Assembly: GCA_016721115.1 (NCBI GenBank)
Contig: JADKIW010000001.1
Coordinates: 3,363,501-3,427,500 of the forward strand
Source: Candidatus Defluviilinea proxima
GTDB lineage: Bacteria; Chloroflexota; Anaerolineae; Anaerolineales; Villigracilaceae
Direction: 5' to 3'
DNA: 64,000 nt
The position numbers and the translations under genes are program-made. Of this stretch, positions 43,501-51,991 are shown in pieces; position 1 is the stretch's first letter; every line of letters begins with the position of its first letter. Below the pieces are notes generated by a model. It had not been told where the DNA came from and did not search any database. It saw only the letters and a list, made by a program, of their open reading frames with translations.

Positions 43501-44087
43501 ATATGCGAATCAAGTACGTTAGTTTGTCTTGAAATCATCAGTTGGCTTACCAACTTAACTAACTCTTTGACAATTTCAAGTATTTGCTCCACTCGTTGAT
43601 CAGTCCGAAGGGTAGCTAAGCGAATAACTATATCCGCAAAGCCTTCAACTTTCAGCAGTTCAATTCGTAAGCAATTGAGATAAAGAGCAATGCCTTCCCG
43701 TAATTCTTTGGGGGGAAACTTTCCTTTCCAGTCATCTTCAATAAAGGATTGCAGGTCTTTAGCAAGATATTCTTCGCGTAAATGATTTGGAAGGTTGGCC
43801 AATGTAGACTGGAACAATGTGCGGTCAAATAATGGAAAACTTGCGACCGCTTGTACAAGATCATCATTCTTTAGATGTGTATGACCTTGACTGCGGAATT
43901 CACTTTCCGCTTTTTGCGCTGCTTCTAATAGCTCCCGATGAATTCTCGGTTCCTTGAGCACTTCATCCAATGGTCCACGGAATGAATCGATAGCAGATTT
44001 TGCAGCACTGTCTACTGGTTTAGGTAGTAGGCTTGGCAAAAAACCCAGAAGAAAATCAATAACTTGTTCGGGCGAAGTTTTTGGCAT
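40513..44087 (-). pseudogene. NB-ARC/TPR STAND-type protein, frameshifted in the repeat region
   Basis: As a joined reading frame this is about 1192 residues. Frame one (44087-41646) has a helical N-terminal domain (1-200), then an NB-ARC ATPase: VWGMGGIGKSALAIRVATKL (Walker A), KQVLVLLDNVSSEEE (Walker B), FVITSRRQLLG, RLAGNLPLAVSVAA (GLPLA-like) and GYRFHDLLLLFSQEKL. From about 580 on come TPR repeats of 40 residues. At 41741 one C of a CCC run is missing (CTTGTCCGCACGG against CTTGTCCCGCACGG in the sister repeats), shifting the frame; frame two (41727-40513) carries on with TPRs to the natural end. Such STAND proteins act as ligand-triggered switches, several in phage defence. GAGGGG precedes the ATG. 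Confidence 0.82.
41340..42345. repeat. Array of near-identical 120-bp tandem repeats coding TPR units
   Basis: Units begin near 41341, 41461, 41581, 41701, 41820 (119 bp after the last, the frameshift), 41941, 42061, 42181 and 42301. They share the block AAGCACTCGCTTGTCCCGCA almost without change. Two alternative halves are mixed between units: one coding ELHSQSIILSKE or ELYSQSIILSKE, the other EYYQQAQLLNKE or KYYQQAQLLNKE. The mosaic points to recent duplication and recombination. Flanking TPRs (40600-41340) are diverged. Confidence 0.92.
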
Positions 44088-44194
44088 AAAAACCCCTCTT
44101 TGAGAGGATCAAAAAACTGTACAAATTATACTCCTTCAATGTGGTAGTTATGTTCGCACTAGGTGTTGCGTTTACGTTCAAGTAAAATTACTCA

Positions 44195-44770
44195 ATGCCA
44201 AACTCAACCGAACTCCCAACCCTTCTCTTTGAATCCAAAAAGAAATTTACAGATTGGCTTGCGAAGAATTACGACAAGTCCGCGGGCTTATGGTTGAAGA
44301 TCGCCAAGAAAGCGGCGGGCATTTCTACGGTCACATATGCGGAGGCGTTGGATGTCGCTTTGTGTTATGGCTGGATCGATGGACAGAAGGGGAGTTTTGA
44401 CGAACAGTATTTCCTGCAGAAATTCACGCCGCGCAGACCGAAGAGCATTTGGTCCAAGATCAATGTGGGGCATGTCGAACGTCTCATTGCGAGTGGGGAG
44501 ATGAAGCCTGCAGGGTTGAAAGCGGTCGAAGCGGCGAAGCAGGATGGGCGTTGGGATGCGGCGTATGCGTCGCAGAAGAATATAGAAGTGCCCACAGATT
44601 TTCAGTCCGCGTTGAATAAGAATAAGAAAGCCAAAGCCTTCTTTGAAACGCTGACTGGCTCAAAGCGATATTCGTTCTTGTTCAGAATTACAACCGCGAA
44701 GAAAGCGGAGACTCGCGAGAAGCGCATCCGTCAATTTGTAGAGATGTTGGAAAAAGGCGAGACGTTTTGA
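44195..44770 (+). CDS. YdeI/OmpD-associated family protein
   Basis: 191 residues. Family segments: FTDWLAKNYDKSAGLWLKIA, VTYAEALDVALCYGWIDGQK, QKFTPRRPKSIWSKINVGHV, ASGEMKPAGLKAVEAAKQDG and a basic C-terminal helix KKAETREKRIRQFVEML. Cytoplasmic, small; relatives have been linked to peptide or bacteriocin resistance but the mechanism is unknown. Stands between the STAND gene and a minus-strand membrane gene set. Confidence 0.85.
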   Translation: MPNSTELPTLLFESKKKFTDWLAKNYDKSAGLWLKIAKKAAGISTVTYAEALDVALCYGWIDGQKGSFDEQYFLQKFTPRRPKSIWSKINVGHVERLIASGEMKPAGLKAVEAAKQDGRWDAAYASQKNIEVPTDFQSALNKNKKAKAFFETLTGSKRYSFLFRITTAKKAETREKRIRQFVEMLEKGETF

Positions 44771-44774
44771 CCGA

Positions 44775-45452
44775 TCAAAATCCCCGCTTCTGACCTTCCC
44801 ATGGCGGGGTCTTTCCTGTCTTGAATTCTTCTACGCTGGGGCCTTGTAATTTTCCAAGCCGCCAAAGTCCATACAAGTAACTGACGATCAACAGCACGAT
44901 AAGAAAAGGCCAGCCTAACAAGATCCGTGTTGTGGCTAGTGCGCCGATGGCATCTTGTTGATACAACCAGAATTCAAAGGTCAGGCGTGCTGAGAAGGCC
45001 ACGGCCCATAGGATGGTCACTTCGTTATAAGCGGGGAGTACTTGGGGATGCCAGTACCAGCCTAGAGGCCAGCGCCTTGCGATGACACTTGACCAAGCCA
45101 CCAACGGGCGATTGAACGCAACGCTCACCACGCACAGGATGATCGTCACTGCTCCAGAAATGAAGCCCGGCACAAAGAAGCCCGTCTCTGACCCGCTGAG
45201 TTTTACGAAGACCGCCGCAAGCAATGTGCCGCCCAAGCCTCCGAGTGCGTAGGTTAGGTTTTCTTTGCGTACGATGCGATATGCGGCAAAGACAGCAGAT
45301 ACACCCAATGCCGCCCAGAGTGCAAGGTTCACATTGGATAACGAATTAATGAGCAGGAATACAACGGGTGGGAGGAACGAATCAAATAGCCTTGCTCCTT
45401 GACCAGAGAAGACGCCTCTTAATTCCTCCCCGAGTTCCTGTAGCCTACCCAT
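44775..45452 (-). CDS. DUF3159-type polytopic membrane protein
   Basis: 225 residues from the ATG at 45452, which overlaps the stop of the previous gene (ATGGGTAG). About five to six spans; FDSFLPPVVFLLINSLSNVN, RKENLTYALGGLGGTLLAAV, FFVPGFISGAVTIILCVVSV and GWYWHPQVLPAYNEVTILWA. These are the blocks of DUF3159, a family of unknown role common in Actinobacteria and Chloroflexota. It forms one transcript with the DUF1475 and DUF1295 genes. Confidence 0.75.
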   Translation of the reverse strand: MGRLQELGEELRGVFSGQGARLFDSFLPPVVFLLINSLSNVNLALWAALGVSAVFAAYRIVRKENLTYALGGLGGTLLAAVFVKLSGSETGFFVPGFISGAVTIILCVVSVAFNRPLVAWSSVIARRWPLGWYWHPQVLPAYNEVTILWAVAFSARLTFEFWLYQQDAIGALATTRILLGWPFLIVLLIVSYLYGLWRLGKLQGPSVEEFKTGKTPPWEGQKRGF

Positions 45453-45783
45453 TGACCCTGTGTCCCATCCAGAACGTTTTCCAATCACCTTTACTGGCGT
45501 TGAGCGCGAGGAACGTGTAGAGACTGCCTGTGAAAAATCCAAGCACCATCATCAGCACCACCCAGATCACAGCGCGGACGATGGACTTCTCGCGGTACAC
45601 GATCCACGCAGAGAACAGAATGAAGCCGGTGTACAGATCCACCATTGAGACGATACCCCACGGGTTCTTAAGAAGCACTGCGCCGTCTGCTGAGAAATTC
45701 CCAACAGTGAAGCCATAAAATAAGACGGCCGTCATGGCAAGTACACCCAAACCAGAAATTACTTTGGCAATATTCATGTTCAT
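45445..45783 (-). CDS. Small membrane protein, DUF1475/DUF2834-like
   Basis: 112 residues from the ATG at 45783 (AGAGGTGATC upstream). Three spans. LLKNPWGIVSMVDLYTGFIL and AVIWVVLMMVLGFFTGSLYT are the conserved parts of the DUF1475 group. Function unknown. It starts 12 bp after the DUF1295 stop and its own stop overlaps the DUF3159 start. Confidence 0.65.
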   Translation of the reverse strand: MNMNIAKVISGLGVLAMTAVLFYGFTVGNFSADGAVLLKNPWGIVSMVDLYTGFILFSAWIVYREKSIVRAVIWVVLMMVLGFFTGSLYTFLALNASKGDWKTFWMGHRVNG

Positions 45784-45794
45784 TTTGATCACCT

Positions 45795-46670
45795 CTACTT
45801 TTTTGGTGGCATCGGGACCAATACGGATGTCCCTGCTTTGTAGGCTTCGTAATCGGCTTGTCCGCCCCACTTTTCATCGGCACGTGTTTCAAGCATGGGC
45901 ACACCGCTGATCCTGGTTATAAGGATATAAATGAACACCGGGGAAATAAGAGTTATCCATTGCCATCCGCGCAGAATGGGCAAGGCAATGATCGCAACAC
46001 CGATCCACAAAAGGATCTCGCCAAAATAGTTTGGGTGACGTGACCAGGACCATAAGCCGGTCTTGATGAACTTGTTCTTGTTTTCGGGCACGGACTTGAA
46101 TTTGCTTTTCTGACTGTCTGCGATGACTTCGATGCCAAAGCCCAACAGCCAAACTAAAAATCCAAGTATGGCGAACAGTTCCAGGTCCAGCTTGACCGTG
46201 GATGTAATGGCGGCTAAAGCGGCGGCGAGGGAAAAGGCCACCCAAAGTCCCTGCAGAGTCCAGGTCAATAGGAATCGCGTAAAGGATTTTTTGATCTCGC
46301 GAAAGCGACGGTCTTCTCCGGCGGCATGGACCCGTGTGAAGAGGAATGATCCCAATCGTATGGCCCAGATAGCGATGATGCCGAGTAACAGCAGGGAGCG
46401 GGTGTCCACTACGGGGCTGAAAAGGATCGCGATTGCGATCACTGTGATGAAGGTGACACTTCCCGTTAGGTCGTAAAATTTCTCGGTTCGATACAGGTAC
46501 GCTGGAGCAAAAGCGATCCACTGGATGATAAAGGCAACTGCGACACACAACGCATAAACGGGAAACCCTGAAATATCGTATCCGCCCTGACTGCCGGCAA
46601 AGGCCAGCCCGGCTGCGATCAATAACACGATCACTACTGCAATGATGGACCTTCTGTCTTCTTTGCTCAT
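45795..46670 (-). CDS. DUF1295 / steroid 5-alpha-reductase-like membrane enzyme
   Basis: 291 residues, seven or more spans. KFYDLTGSVTFITVIAIAIL, IRLGSFLFTRVHAAGEDRRF, ENKNKFIKTGLWSWSRHPNY and FGEILLWIGVAIIALPIL match DUF1295, related to the steroid 5-alpha-reductase C-terminal and ICMT folds, which use NADPH or SAM. SRHPNYFGE is the cofactor-site signature. Leads a three-gene membrane-protein unit; substrate unknown. Confidence 0.88.
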   Translation of the reverse strand: MSKEDRRSIIAVVIVLLIAAGLAFAGSQGGYDISGFPVYALCVAVAFIIQWIAFAPAYLYRTEKFYDLTGSVTFITVIAIAILFSPVVDTRSLLLLGIIAIWAIRLGSFLFTRVHAAGEDRRFREIKKSFTRFLLTWTLQGLWVAFSLAAALAAITSTVKLDLELFAILGFLVWLLGFGIEVIADSQKSKFKSVPENKNKFIKTGLWSWSRHPNYFGEILLWIGVAIIALPILRGWQWITLISPVFIYILITRISGVPMLETRADEKWGGQADYEAYKAGTSVLVPMPPKK

Positions 46671-46685
46671 GTGTATATCCTTTTC

Positions 46686-47528
46686 TCAAATTTTATTTTT
46701 GGAGATGATCGCGTATCCCACTGCGCCGGGGCCGATGTGCGCGCCGATGGCAGGTGTGATATCCATTGAGACACTTTTGTCAGGTGGGATCATGTGTGCG
46801 ATCCGTGCACGAAAGGCTTCTGCTTTTTCAGATGCGTTGGTGTGGAGTAAGGCGAAACGCTCGATGGGTCGGTGCTCTTCAAGCATTTGTATCAAACGGG
46901 AATCTGCTCTTGCGGTTGTGCGTACCCGTTCGGAGCCGGGTTGCCCGTTCTTCATGGTAAGGATCGGTTTAAGTTGTAATAAACTGCCAAGCCCAGCCAT
47001 GATGGCGTTCATGCGGCCACTGCGTCGTAGGTAGTCCAATGTGTCGAGTCTTGCGGTTACATAGGTACGGGACATGAGATCGTCAAGCGCGGTCAGGATC
47101 TCTTTCATTGTCTTTCCTGCTGATGCCATTCGTGCGGCGACCTCTGCCTGGAATCCTGTGCCGATGCTGAGTTGATCAGAATCGCGGACTGTTACGGGGA
47201 TTTGCTTGAATTCTCTCGCGGCAGCCCGGGCGACTTCCACTGTCCCGCTCAGACTCTTGGAGATATGAATGGAAAGAATTTCCGTACAACCTTGTGCAGA
47301 GAGGTTGTTATAAGCTTGTGTGAAAGCATCTGTTCCCGGCGTTCCTGTTGATGGGTGGGTGTTGTAAGTTGGCAGGTTTGTGTAGAAGTCCCTGCGTGTG
47401 ATATCCACGCCATCCAAATACCCTTTATCGCCAATATTGATAAAAAGAGGGATCACAGTGATCCCTAATTCGTGAATAGTGTTCTGGGGCAGGTCGCAGG
47501 TTGAGTCGGTGACAATTCCAATGGTCAT
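46686..47528 (-). CDS. DegV family fatty-acid-binding protein
   Basis: 280 residues, usual length. DegV/FakB proteins bind a fatty acid and present it to a kinase. Seen: IGIVTDSTCDLPQNTIHELG, YNTHPSTGTPGTDAFTQAYN (fatty-acid-head Thr/Ser loop), ILSIHISKSLSGTVEVARAA, DLMSRTYVTARLDTLDYLRR with GRMNAIMAGLGSLLQLKPIL, and IGAHIGPGAVGYAIISK. No fakA is nearby. Divergently placed to the GntR gene. Confidence 0.92.
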   Translation of the reverse strand: MTIGIVTDSTCDLPQNTIHELGITVIPLFINIGDKGYLDGVDITRRDFYTNLPTYNTHPSTGTPGTDAFTQAYNNLSAQGCTEILSIHISKSLSGTVEVARAAAREFKQIPVTVRDSDQLSIGTGFQAEVAARMASAGKTMKEILTALDDLMSRTYVTARLDTLDYLRRSGRMNAIMAGLGSLLQLKPILTMKNGQPGSERVRTTARADSRLIQMLEEHRPIERFALLHTNASEKAEAFRARIAHMIPPDKSVSMDITPAIGAHIGPGAVGYAIISKNKI

Positions 47529-47679
47529 GAGTTGTGCTTTCAGTGTTGGCCTTGTGTAAAGAGCGTTCGATTTTCTGTTAATATCATTATACGACTATAT
47601 GGGTGTGAATACCGCTTTTAACGGGTTCCCTATCCTTTTGGGTGAACTTGCTTGTAGAACCCTATTCGTTCAGTCGGTG

Positions 47680-47696
47680 TTAGATATAATATCTAA
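47680..47696 (+). promoter_or_regulatory. Palindromic operator overlapping the gntR promoter
   Basis: TTAGATAT-A-ATATCTAA, perfect 8-base arms, overlapping a TATAAT box at 47685-47690. The ATG at 47703 is only 13 bp after the -10, so the message would be almost leaderless and autorepression is likely. Confidence 0.65.
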
Positions 47697-47702
47697 TATC
47701 AA

Positions 47703-48389
47703 ATGAGTACTATACTTGAAGAATATCCCTCTCACCGCCAATTGCGTAAACATGTCGCAGAGCAGATCCGTTCTGCCATCCTCACTGGGCAGTTCAAGCC
47801 GGGGGAGTGGCTCAGGCAGGAGAAACTGGCTCAGGAACTGAATGTCAGCCAGATGCCGGTCCGTGAGGCGCTCAAAGAGCTTGTCGCCGATGGATTGGTC
47901 GAACACGTCCCATACCGAGGGGCACGAGTCGTTGAGTTTGTCGCCGATGATGTTATGGATTTGTACGAACACCGGGCGTTTCTGGAAGGTCGTGCGGCTG
48001 AATTCGCCACCCGCCATATCACGGATGATGAACTCAAGGAACTCAAGGATATGGCCGATGTGATGGCGACCCTACCCGCCGAAAAGATAGCCGACTACCG
48101 AAAAATTAACCGGGACTTTCATACCCTGATCTTCCATGCAAGCCGACGGAAATACCTCATTCGCACATTGAGGCAAATGTGGGAGGCGTTCCCTACCATG
48201 CTGATCGGCAATTTTGCTATCACCGCGCAGAATCCTCTCCCCGAACGTGAGTTTCAAGACCAGCAGGAACACCTTGATATCCTTGCCGCGTTAACGGCTC
48301 GGGATGGCACCCGTGCTCGTGATGCCATGCAAGCGCATATTCTTTCGACTGCGAAAAATCTTGTTCAATCACTAAAGGCGAATCGATGA
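47703..48389 (+). CDS. GntR-family regulator, FCD (FadR) subgroup
   Basis: 228 residues. Winged helix at 10-75 (LRKHVAEQIRSAILTGQFKP, VSQMPVREALKELVADGLVE, YRGARVVEF) and an all-helical FCD ligand domain (80-215) with the metal-site residues in FHTLIFHASRRKYLIRTLR and QQEHLDILAALTARD. Effector is likely a small organic acid or amino acid. Overlaps the cyanophycinase-like gene by 4 bp and so probably controls the whole peptide-use unit. Confidence 0.92.
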   Translation: MSTILEEYPSHRQLRKHVAEQIRSAILTGQFKPGEWLRQEKLAQELNVSQMPVREALKELVADGLVEHVPYRGARVVEFVADDVMDLYEHRAFLEGRAAEFATRHITDDELKELKDMADVMATLPAEKIADYRKINRDFHTLIFHASRRKYLIRTLRQMWEAFPTMLIGNFAITAQNPLPEREFQDQQEHLDILAALTARDGTRARDAMQAHILSTAKNLVQSLKANR

Positions 48390-49195
48390 CAACACTCATG
48401 CCGATGGGCGGCGCATTGGATGAACTCAAAAAGCCTGATGTTCTGCAAGAGTTTCTCAAGCGGGCGGGCGGGAACAAGGCGCGGATCGTTATCCTGCCTC
48501 AAGCCTCCCAGCGTCGCGATACCGGCAAAGAGTATGTTGAAATGTTCAAAACCTTCGGCGCGAAAGAAGCCGTCACTCTTGAATTTCGCACACGTTCGTT
48601 AGTCGACAAAAAAGAACACATCCAATTGATTCGTAAAGCCACGGGTATCTTTTTTTCGGGTGGCACACAAATGCGTATCTCGGCCATCATCGGTGGGACA
48701 CAACTCGAAACCGAATTGATCAAAGCCTATCGAAGTGGATGTATTGTGGGCGGGACGAGCGCTGGTGCTTCGATTCTTTCTAAAACGATGGTTGCATATG
48801 GCAAAGGAGGCGCATCTCCCCGTGAGCGGATCTTGCAAATGTCTGCTGGCTTGGGCTTTACCGACAAATTTATCTTTGATCAACACTTTCGTCAGCGGGA
48901 TCGTTTGGGACGCCTGATCTACGCTGTTTCATCTCACCCCGGCATTCTCGGCGTTGGCATCGATGAAGATACGGCCGCCATCGTTGAGAATGATAAAAAC
49001 ATCACGGTCTGCGGCTCTGGCGCTGTCACCATTGTAGATGGGCGGCAGATCACTCACACAGATGTAGCTGATGTTGAGAACGGTGGTGCTGTAGCTGTTT
49101 CTAATTTGATCGTACATGTGTTGACCCATGGCTCTATGTATAACGGGACGAAACGTCAGGCCTTCATCCCGCAACAAACACTGCTGGTCGATTGA
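48386..49195 (+). CDS. Cyanophycinase-family (S51) peptidase, cytoplasmic
   Basis: 269 residues. Serine peptidase of the S51 family, which hydrolyses cyanophycin or beta-aspartyl/alpha-aspartyl dipeptides. Seen: PMGGALDELKKPDVLQEFL, RIVILPQASQRRDTG, ATGIFFSGGTQMRISAIIGG, VGGTSAGASILSKTMVAYG with the nucleophile Ser in GTSAGAS, and FDQHFRQRDRLGRLIYAVSS. LGVGIDEDTAAIVE is another family segment. No signal peptide. The adjacent peptide importer could supply its substrate. Confidence 0.9.
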   Translation: MTTLMPMGGALDELKKPDVLQEFLKRAGGNKARIVILPQASQRRDTGKEYVEMFKTFGAKEAVTLEFRTRSLVDKKEHIQLIRKATGIFFSGGTQMRISAIIGGTQLETELIKAYRSGCIVGGTSAGASILSKTMVAYGKGGASPRERILQMSAGLGFTDKFIFDQHFRQRDRLGRLIYAVSSHPGILGVGIDEDTAAIVENDKNITVCGSGAVTIVDGRQITHTDVADVENGGAVAVSNLIVHVLTHGSMYNGTKRQAFIPQQTLLVD

Positions 49196-49233
49196 TCGGT
49201 AGATTACAAACACCAAAAGGAGAAGAAAAATAT

Positions 49234-50952
49234 ATGAAACACCTCAAGTCGTTGTTTGCGATACTCGTCATCGCTGCCTTTGTTCTCTCGGCTTGTGGAG
49301 GAGGTGCAAAGGAGGAAACACCATCTGCGCCTGTCGCCACAGAACCGCCGGTTGTTACAGAATCTCCCACAGAAGCGCCGTCTACATCGGGAGGTACTGT
49401 GATCATCGGTACTCCGCAGGAACCGGGCATGATGAACACCCTGTTGACCTCATCGTCAATTGAAGATGCTGTTGTATCTTTATTTGGCGAAGGGTTGGTG
49501 TCTGTCAATGAAAAAGGCGAATATGTCCCTGTATTGGCCAAGGAGTTGCCCACTGTCTCAGAAGATGGATTGGTTGTCACGTGGAAGTTGAAGGAAGGCA
49601 TTAAGTGGTCTGATGGTTCTGACTTCAACTGTGACGATGTCAAATTCACAATGGAAGGCGCGCTTTCTGATCTTTCTCAGGTGAGTGCTTCAGGCTATCG
49701 TGATATTGAAGAGCTTGCCTGTCCCGATCCGTATACAGTAGTGGCCACCTTTGGTGAAGTTTATGCCCCGTATTTGCGTTTGTTCTCCTACACAGTGCCA
49801 GACACTGCCGGCAAGTTGGAAGACATGGAATCATGGGACATCAATCGCAATCCAGTAGGTACCGGTCCATTTGTTTTGAGCGAATGGGTCCCCGGCGATC
49901 ACCTGACCTTTACCAAGAATCCGTATTACCGTGAACCCGGTAAACCCTATCTCGAAAGTGTAATCATCAAGATATTGCCTTCTCGTGAAGTGGGTATGCA
50001 ATTGCTTGGTACCGGCGAGATTCACGCCCTTTGGGATTTGACCGAGGCGAACTTCCCTGAACTTGAGCAATTATCCTCTCAGGGTGTTTCTTACGTGTCC
50101 ACTGTGACCGGCGAAAACGAATTACTTTCTTTGAACTTCGGTAACAATGATGGTAGCGCCCCAGCTGACCCTGCCACTAACCCGCATCCCATTTTGTATG
50201 ATCTCAAGGTGCGTCAGGCGATCCAATACGCGATCAACAAACAACAGATCGTGGATTCTCTGCTATATGGCAACGTCAAGGCTGGTAGTAGCGCGGTTCC
50301 TACAGGGACTTTTGCCTGTCTGGAGCCTGTCAGCGAATTCAGCGTAGAAAAAGCTAACGCATTGCTCGATGAAGCCGGATGGACGCTTGGAGCCGACGGT
50401 ATCCGCGAAAAAGACGGTGTTCGTATGAGCTTGAAGATCGCAACAACCACAGGCAATCAACTCCGCGAACAAACGGAACAAGTTCTGGCCGAAATGCTCA
50501 AGGCTGCTGGTATTGAACTTGTCATTGAAAACGTTCCGTCAGATGTCTTGTTTGCTGGCTGGGAAAGTGATGGCATGCGCGATCACGGTACCTATGATAT
50601 TGTGATGTACACCACTGGTCCCTCCACCGATCCGGATAGTCACCTGTATTCGAGCTTCCATAGCTCCGAAATACCGACAGCTGATAATGAAGGAAGCGGC
50701 GCCAACTTTGCCCGCTACATTAACTCGGATGTGGACACTTGGTTGGATGAGGCAGGTGCCATTACCGATATTGCCAAACGCAAAGAACTGTATTGCAATG
50801 TGGTTGAACAAGTCAATAAGGACCTTCCTCGTATTTACTTGTACGAACGCTTGTCCATTATGGGGCATCGCAACGAATTCCAAGGGTTGAAGATTTCACC
50901 AACCTTCGTTGATTTCGCCTGGGATTCCGCTAACTGGACTCTCGACCAATAA
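49234..50952 (+). CDS. Peptide ABC transporter substrate-binding lipoprotein
   Basis: 572 residues from the ATG at 49234; AAGGAGAAG precedes it. Lipoprotein signal KSLFAILVIAAFVLSACGG with the lipid-carrying Cys, Thr/Pro/Glu-rich linker, then a family 5 solute-binding fold: TLLTSSSIEDAVVSLFGEGL, LKEGIKWSDGSDFNCDDVKF, NPVGTGPFVLSEWVPGDHL, KVRQAIQYAINKQQIVDSLL and VFRFADE-like C-terminal region. Binds di- or oligopeptides outside the cell. A stem-loop follows the gene. Confidence 0.92.
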   Translation: MKHLKSLFAILVIAAFVLSACGGGAKEETPSAPVATEPPVVTESPTEAPSTSGGTVIIGTPQEPGMMNTLLTSSSIEDAVVSLFGEGLVSVNEKGEYVPVLAKELPTVSEDGLVVTWKLKEGIKWSDGSDFNCDDVKFTMEGALSDLSQVSASGYRDIEELACPDPYTVVATFGEVYAPYLRLFSYTVPDTAGKLEDMESWDINRNPVGTGPFVLSEWVPGDHLTFTKNPYYREPGKPYLESVIIKILPSREVGMQLLGTGEIHALWDLTEANFPELEQLSSQGVSYVSTVTGENELLSLNFGNNDGSAPADPATNPHPILYDLKVRQAIQYAINKQQIVDSLLYGNVKAGSSAVPTGTFACLEPVSEFSVEKANALLDEAGWTLGADGIREKDGVRMSLKIATTTGNQLREQTEQVLAEMLKAAGIELVIENVPSDVLFAGWESDGMRDHGTYDIVMYTTGPSTDPDSHLYSSFHSSEIPTADNEGSGANFARYINSDVDTWLDEAGAITDIAKRKELYCNVVEQVNKDLPRIYLYERLSIMGHRNEFQGLKISPTFVDFAWDSANWTLDQ

Positions 50953-50970
50953 ACCGTGTTCATTTCTATC

Positions 50971-51002
50971 ATTTGCCCCTCCCAATTTCGGGAGGGGCAA
51001 AT
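50971..51002 (+). promoter_or_regulatory. Intra-operon stem-loop after the binding-protein gene
   Basis: ATTTGCCCCTCCC and GGGAGGGGCAAAT, 13 perfect pairs with a 6-nt loop. No U-run, so it may protect the upstream mRNA or reduce read-through, giving more binding protein than permease. Confidence 0.75.
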
Positions 51003-51017
51003 GGATTAACTTAAACT

Positions 51018-51989
51018 ATGGTTATCTATTTCACCCGCCGCATTCTACAATCTGTTATTACTTTGCTTGCTATTAGCATGATCTTGTATGGGCTGATCTC
51101 CTCGGTTCCGGGCGGCATTATGAGCGTCTATACGGAGCGATCAGATTACACCGCCGAAGATCTGGCGCGCATCCGTGCCAAGTTTGGCTTGGATGACCCC
51201 ATCCCTGTGCGATATGCCAAATGGTTGGGGAGGATGTTGCAGGGTGATATGGGTAACTCGTTGATCACCAAACGTCCTGTTATAGAAGAGATCGCAGATC
51301 GTCTTCCAAATACTCTCTTGTTAATGAGCATTATGATGGTGACCACTTTATTGGTTGCCATCCCTCTTGGTATTCTTTCGGCGGTGAAACAGTACACATG
51401 GTTTGACCATATCACCACCACTCTTGCTTTTGCCGGGCAATCATTGCCCGTCTTTTGGTTTGGTCTCTTATTGATCATTGTCTTTGCTGTGACCTTGAAG
51501 GGTGGGGATGGAAAACCGCTTCTGCCGGGTTCCGGCATGTATACATTAGGCAAAGACTTTTCCCTTCTCGACCGTATCAAGCATCTTATATTGCCCATTT
51601 CCATGCTGACCTTTGTTTCGGCGGCAGGCTATATGCGTTATTTGCGCTCCTCCATGCTCGATGTGATCCATGAAGATTATGTCCGTACCGCCCGTGCGAA
51701 AGGTGTAGGCGAGCGATTGGTTATTTACCGACATGCTCTTCGTAATGCGATCATCCCTTTGGTTACCCTTGTTGCACTTGACCTGCCATCTTTGTTTGGC
51801 GGTGCATTATTCACAGAGACTATTTTTGCCTGGCCAGGTATTGGTCGTTTGTATTTCAACGCCGCGCTGAAAACAGATTATCCGCTTGTGATGGCGGTTC
51901 TGGTGATCGAGTCGGCGCTCATTATTGTTTCCAACTTGCTGGTTGATTTTATTTATGCCACCCTCGACCCACGCATTCGGTTATCGTAA
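51018..51989 (+). CDS. Peptide ABC transporter permease DppB/OppB family
   Basis: 323 residues, six spans. Seen: IYFTRRILQSVITLLAISMI, the loop KFGLDDPIPVRYAKWLGRML with GDMGNSLITKRPV, and the EAA motif YVRTARAKGVGERLVIYRHA followed by LRNAIIPLVT. The start overlaps nothing; 15 bp after the stem-loop. Forms the pore with the next gene. OppD/OppF ATPases are absent from the cluster. Confidence 0.95.
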   Translation: MVIYFTRRILQSVITLLAISMILYGLISSVPGGIMSVYTERSDYTAEDLARIRAKFGLDDPIPVRYAKWLGRMLQGDMGNSLITKRPVIEEIADRLPNTLLLMSIMMVTTLLVAIPLGILSAVKQYTWFDHITTTLAFAGQSLPVFWFGLLLIIVFAVTLKGGDGKPLLPGSGMYTLGKDFSLLDRIKHLILPISMLTFVSAAGYMRYLRSSMLDVIHEDYVRTARAKGVGERLVIYRHALRNAIIPLVTLVALDLPSLFGGALFTETIFAWPGIGRLYFNAALKTDYPLVMAVLVIESALIIVSNLLVDFIYATLDPRIRLS

Positions 51990-51991
51990 CT

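Noticed and set aside
45889..46689. 266-codon minus-strand ORF overlapping the DUF1295 gene
   Set aside because: Out-of-frame shadow rich in Arg, His and Ser; the DUF1295 frame has full family motifs.
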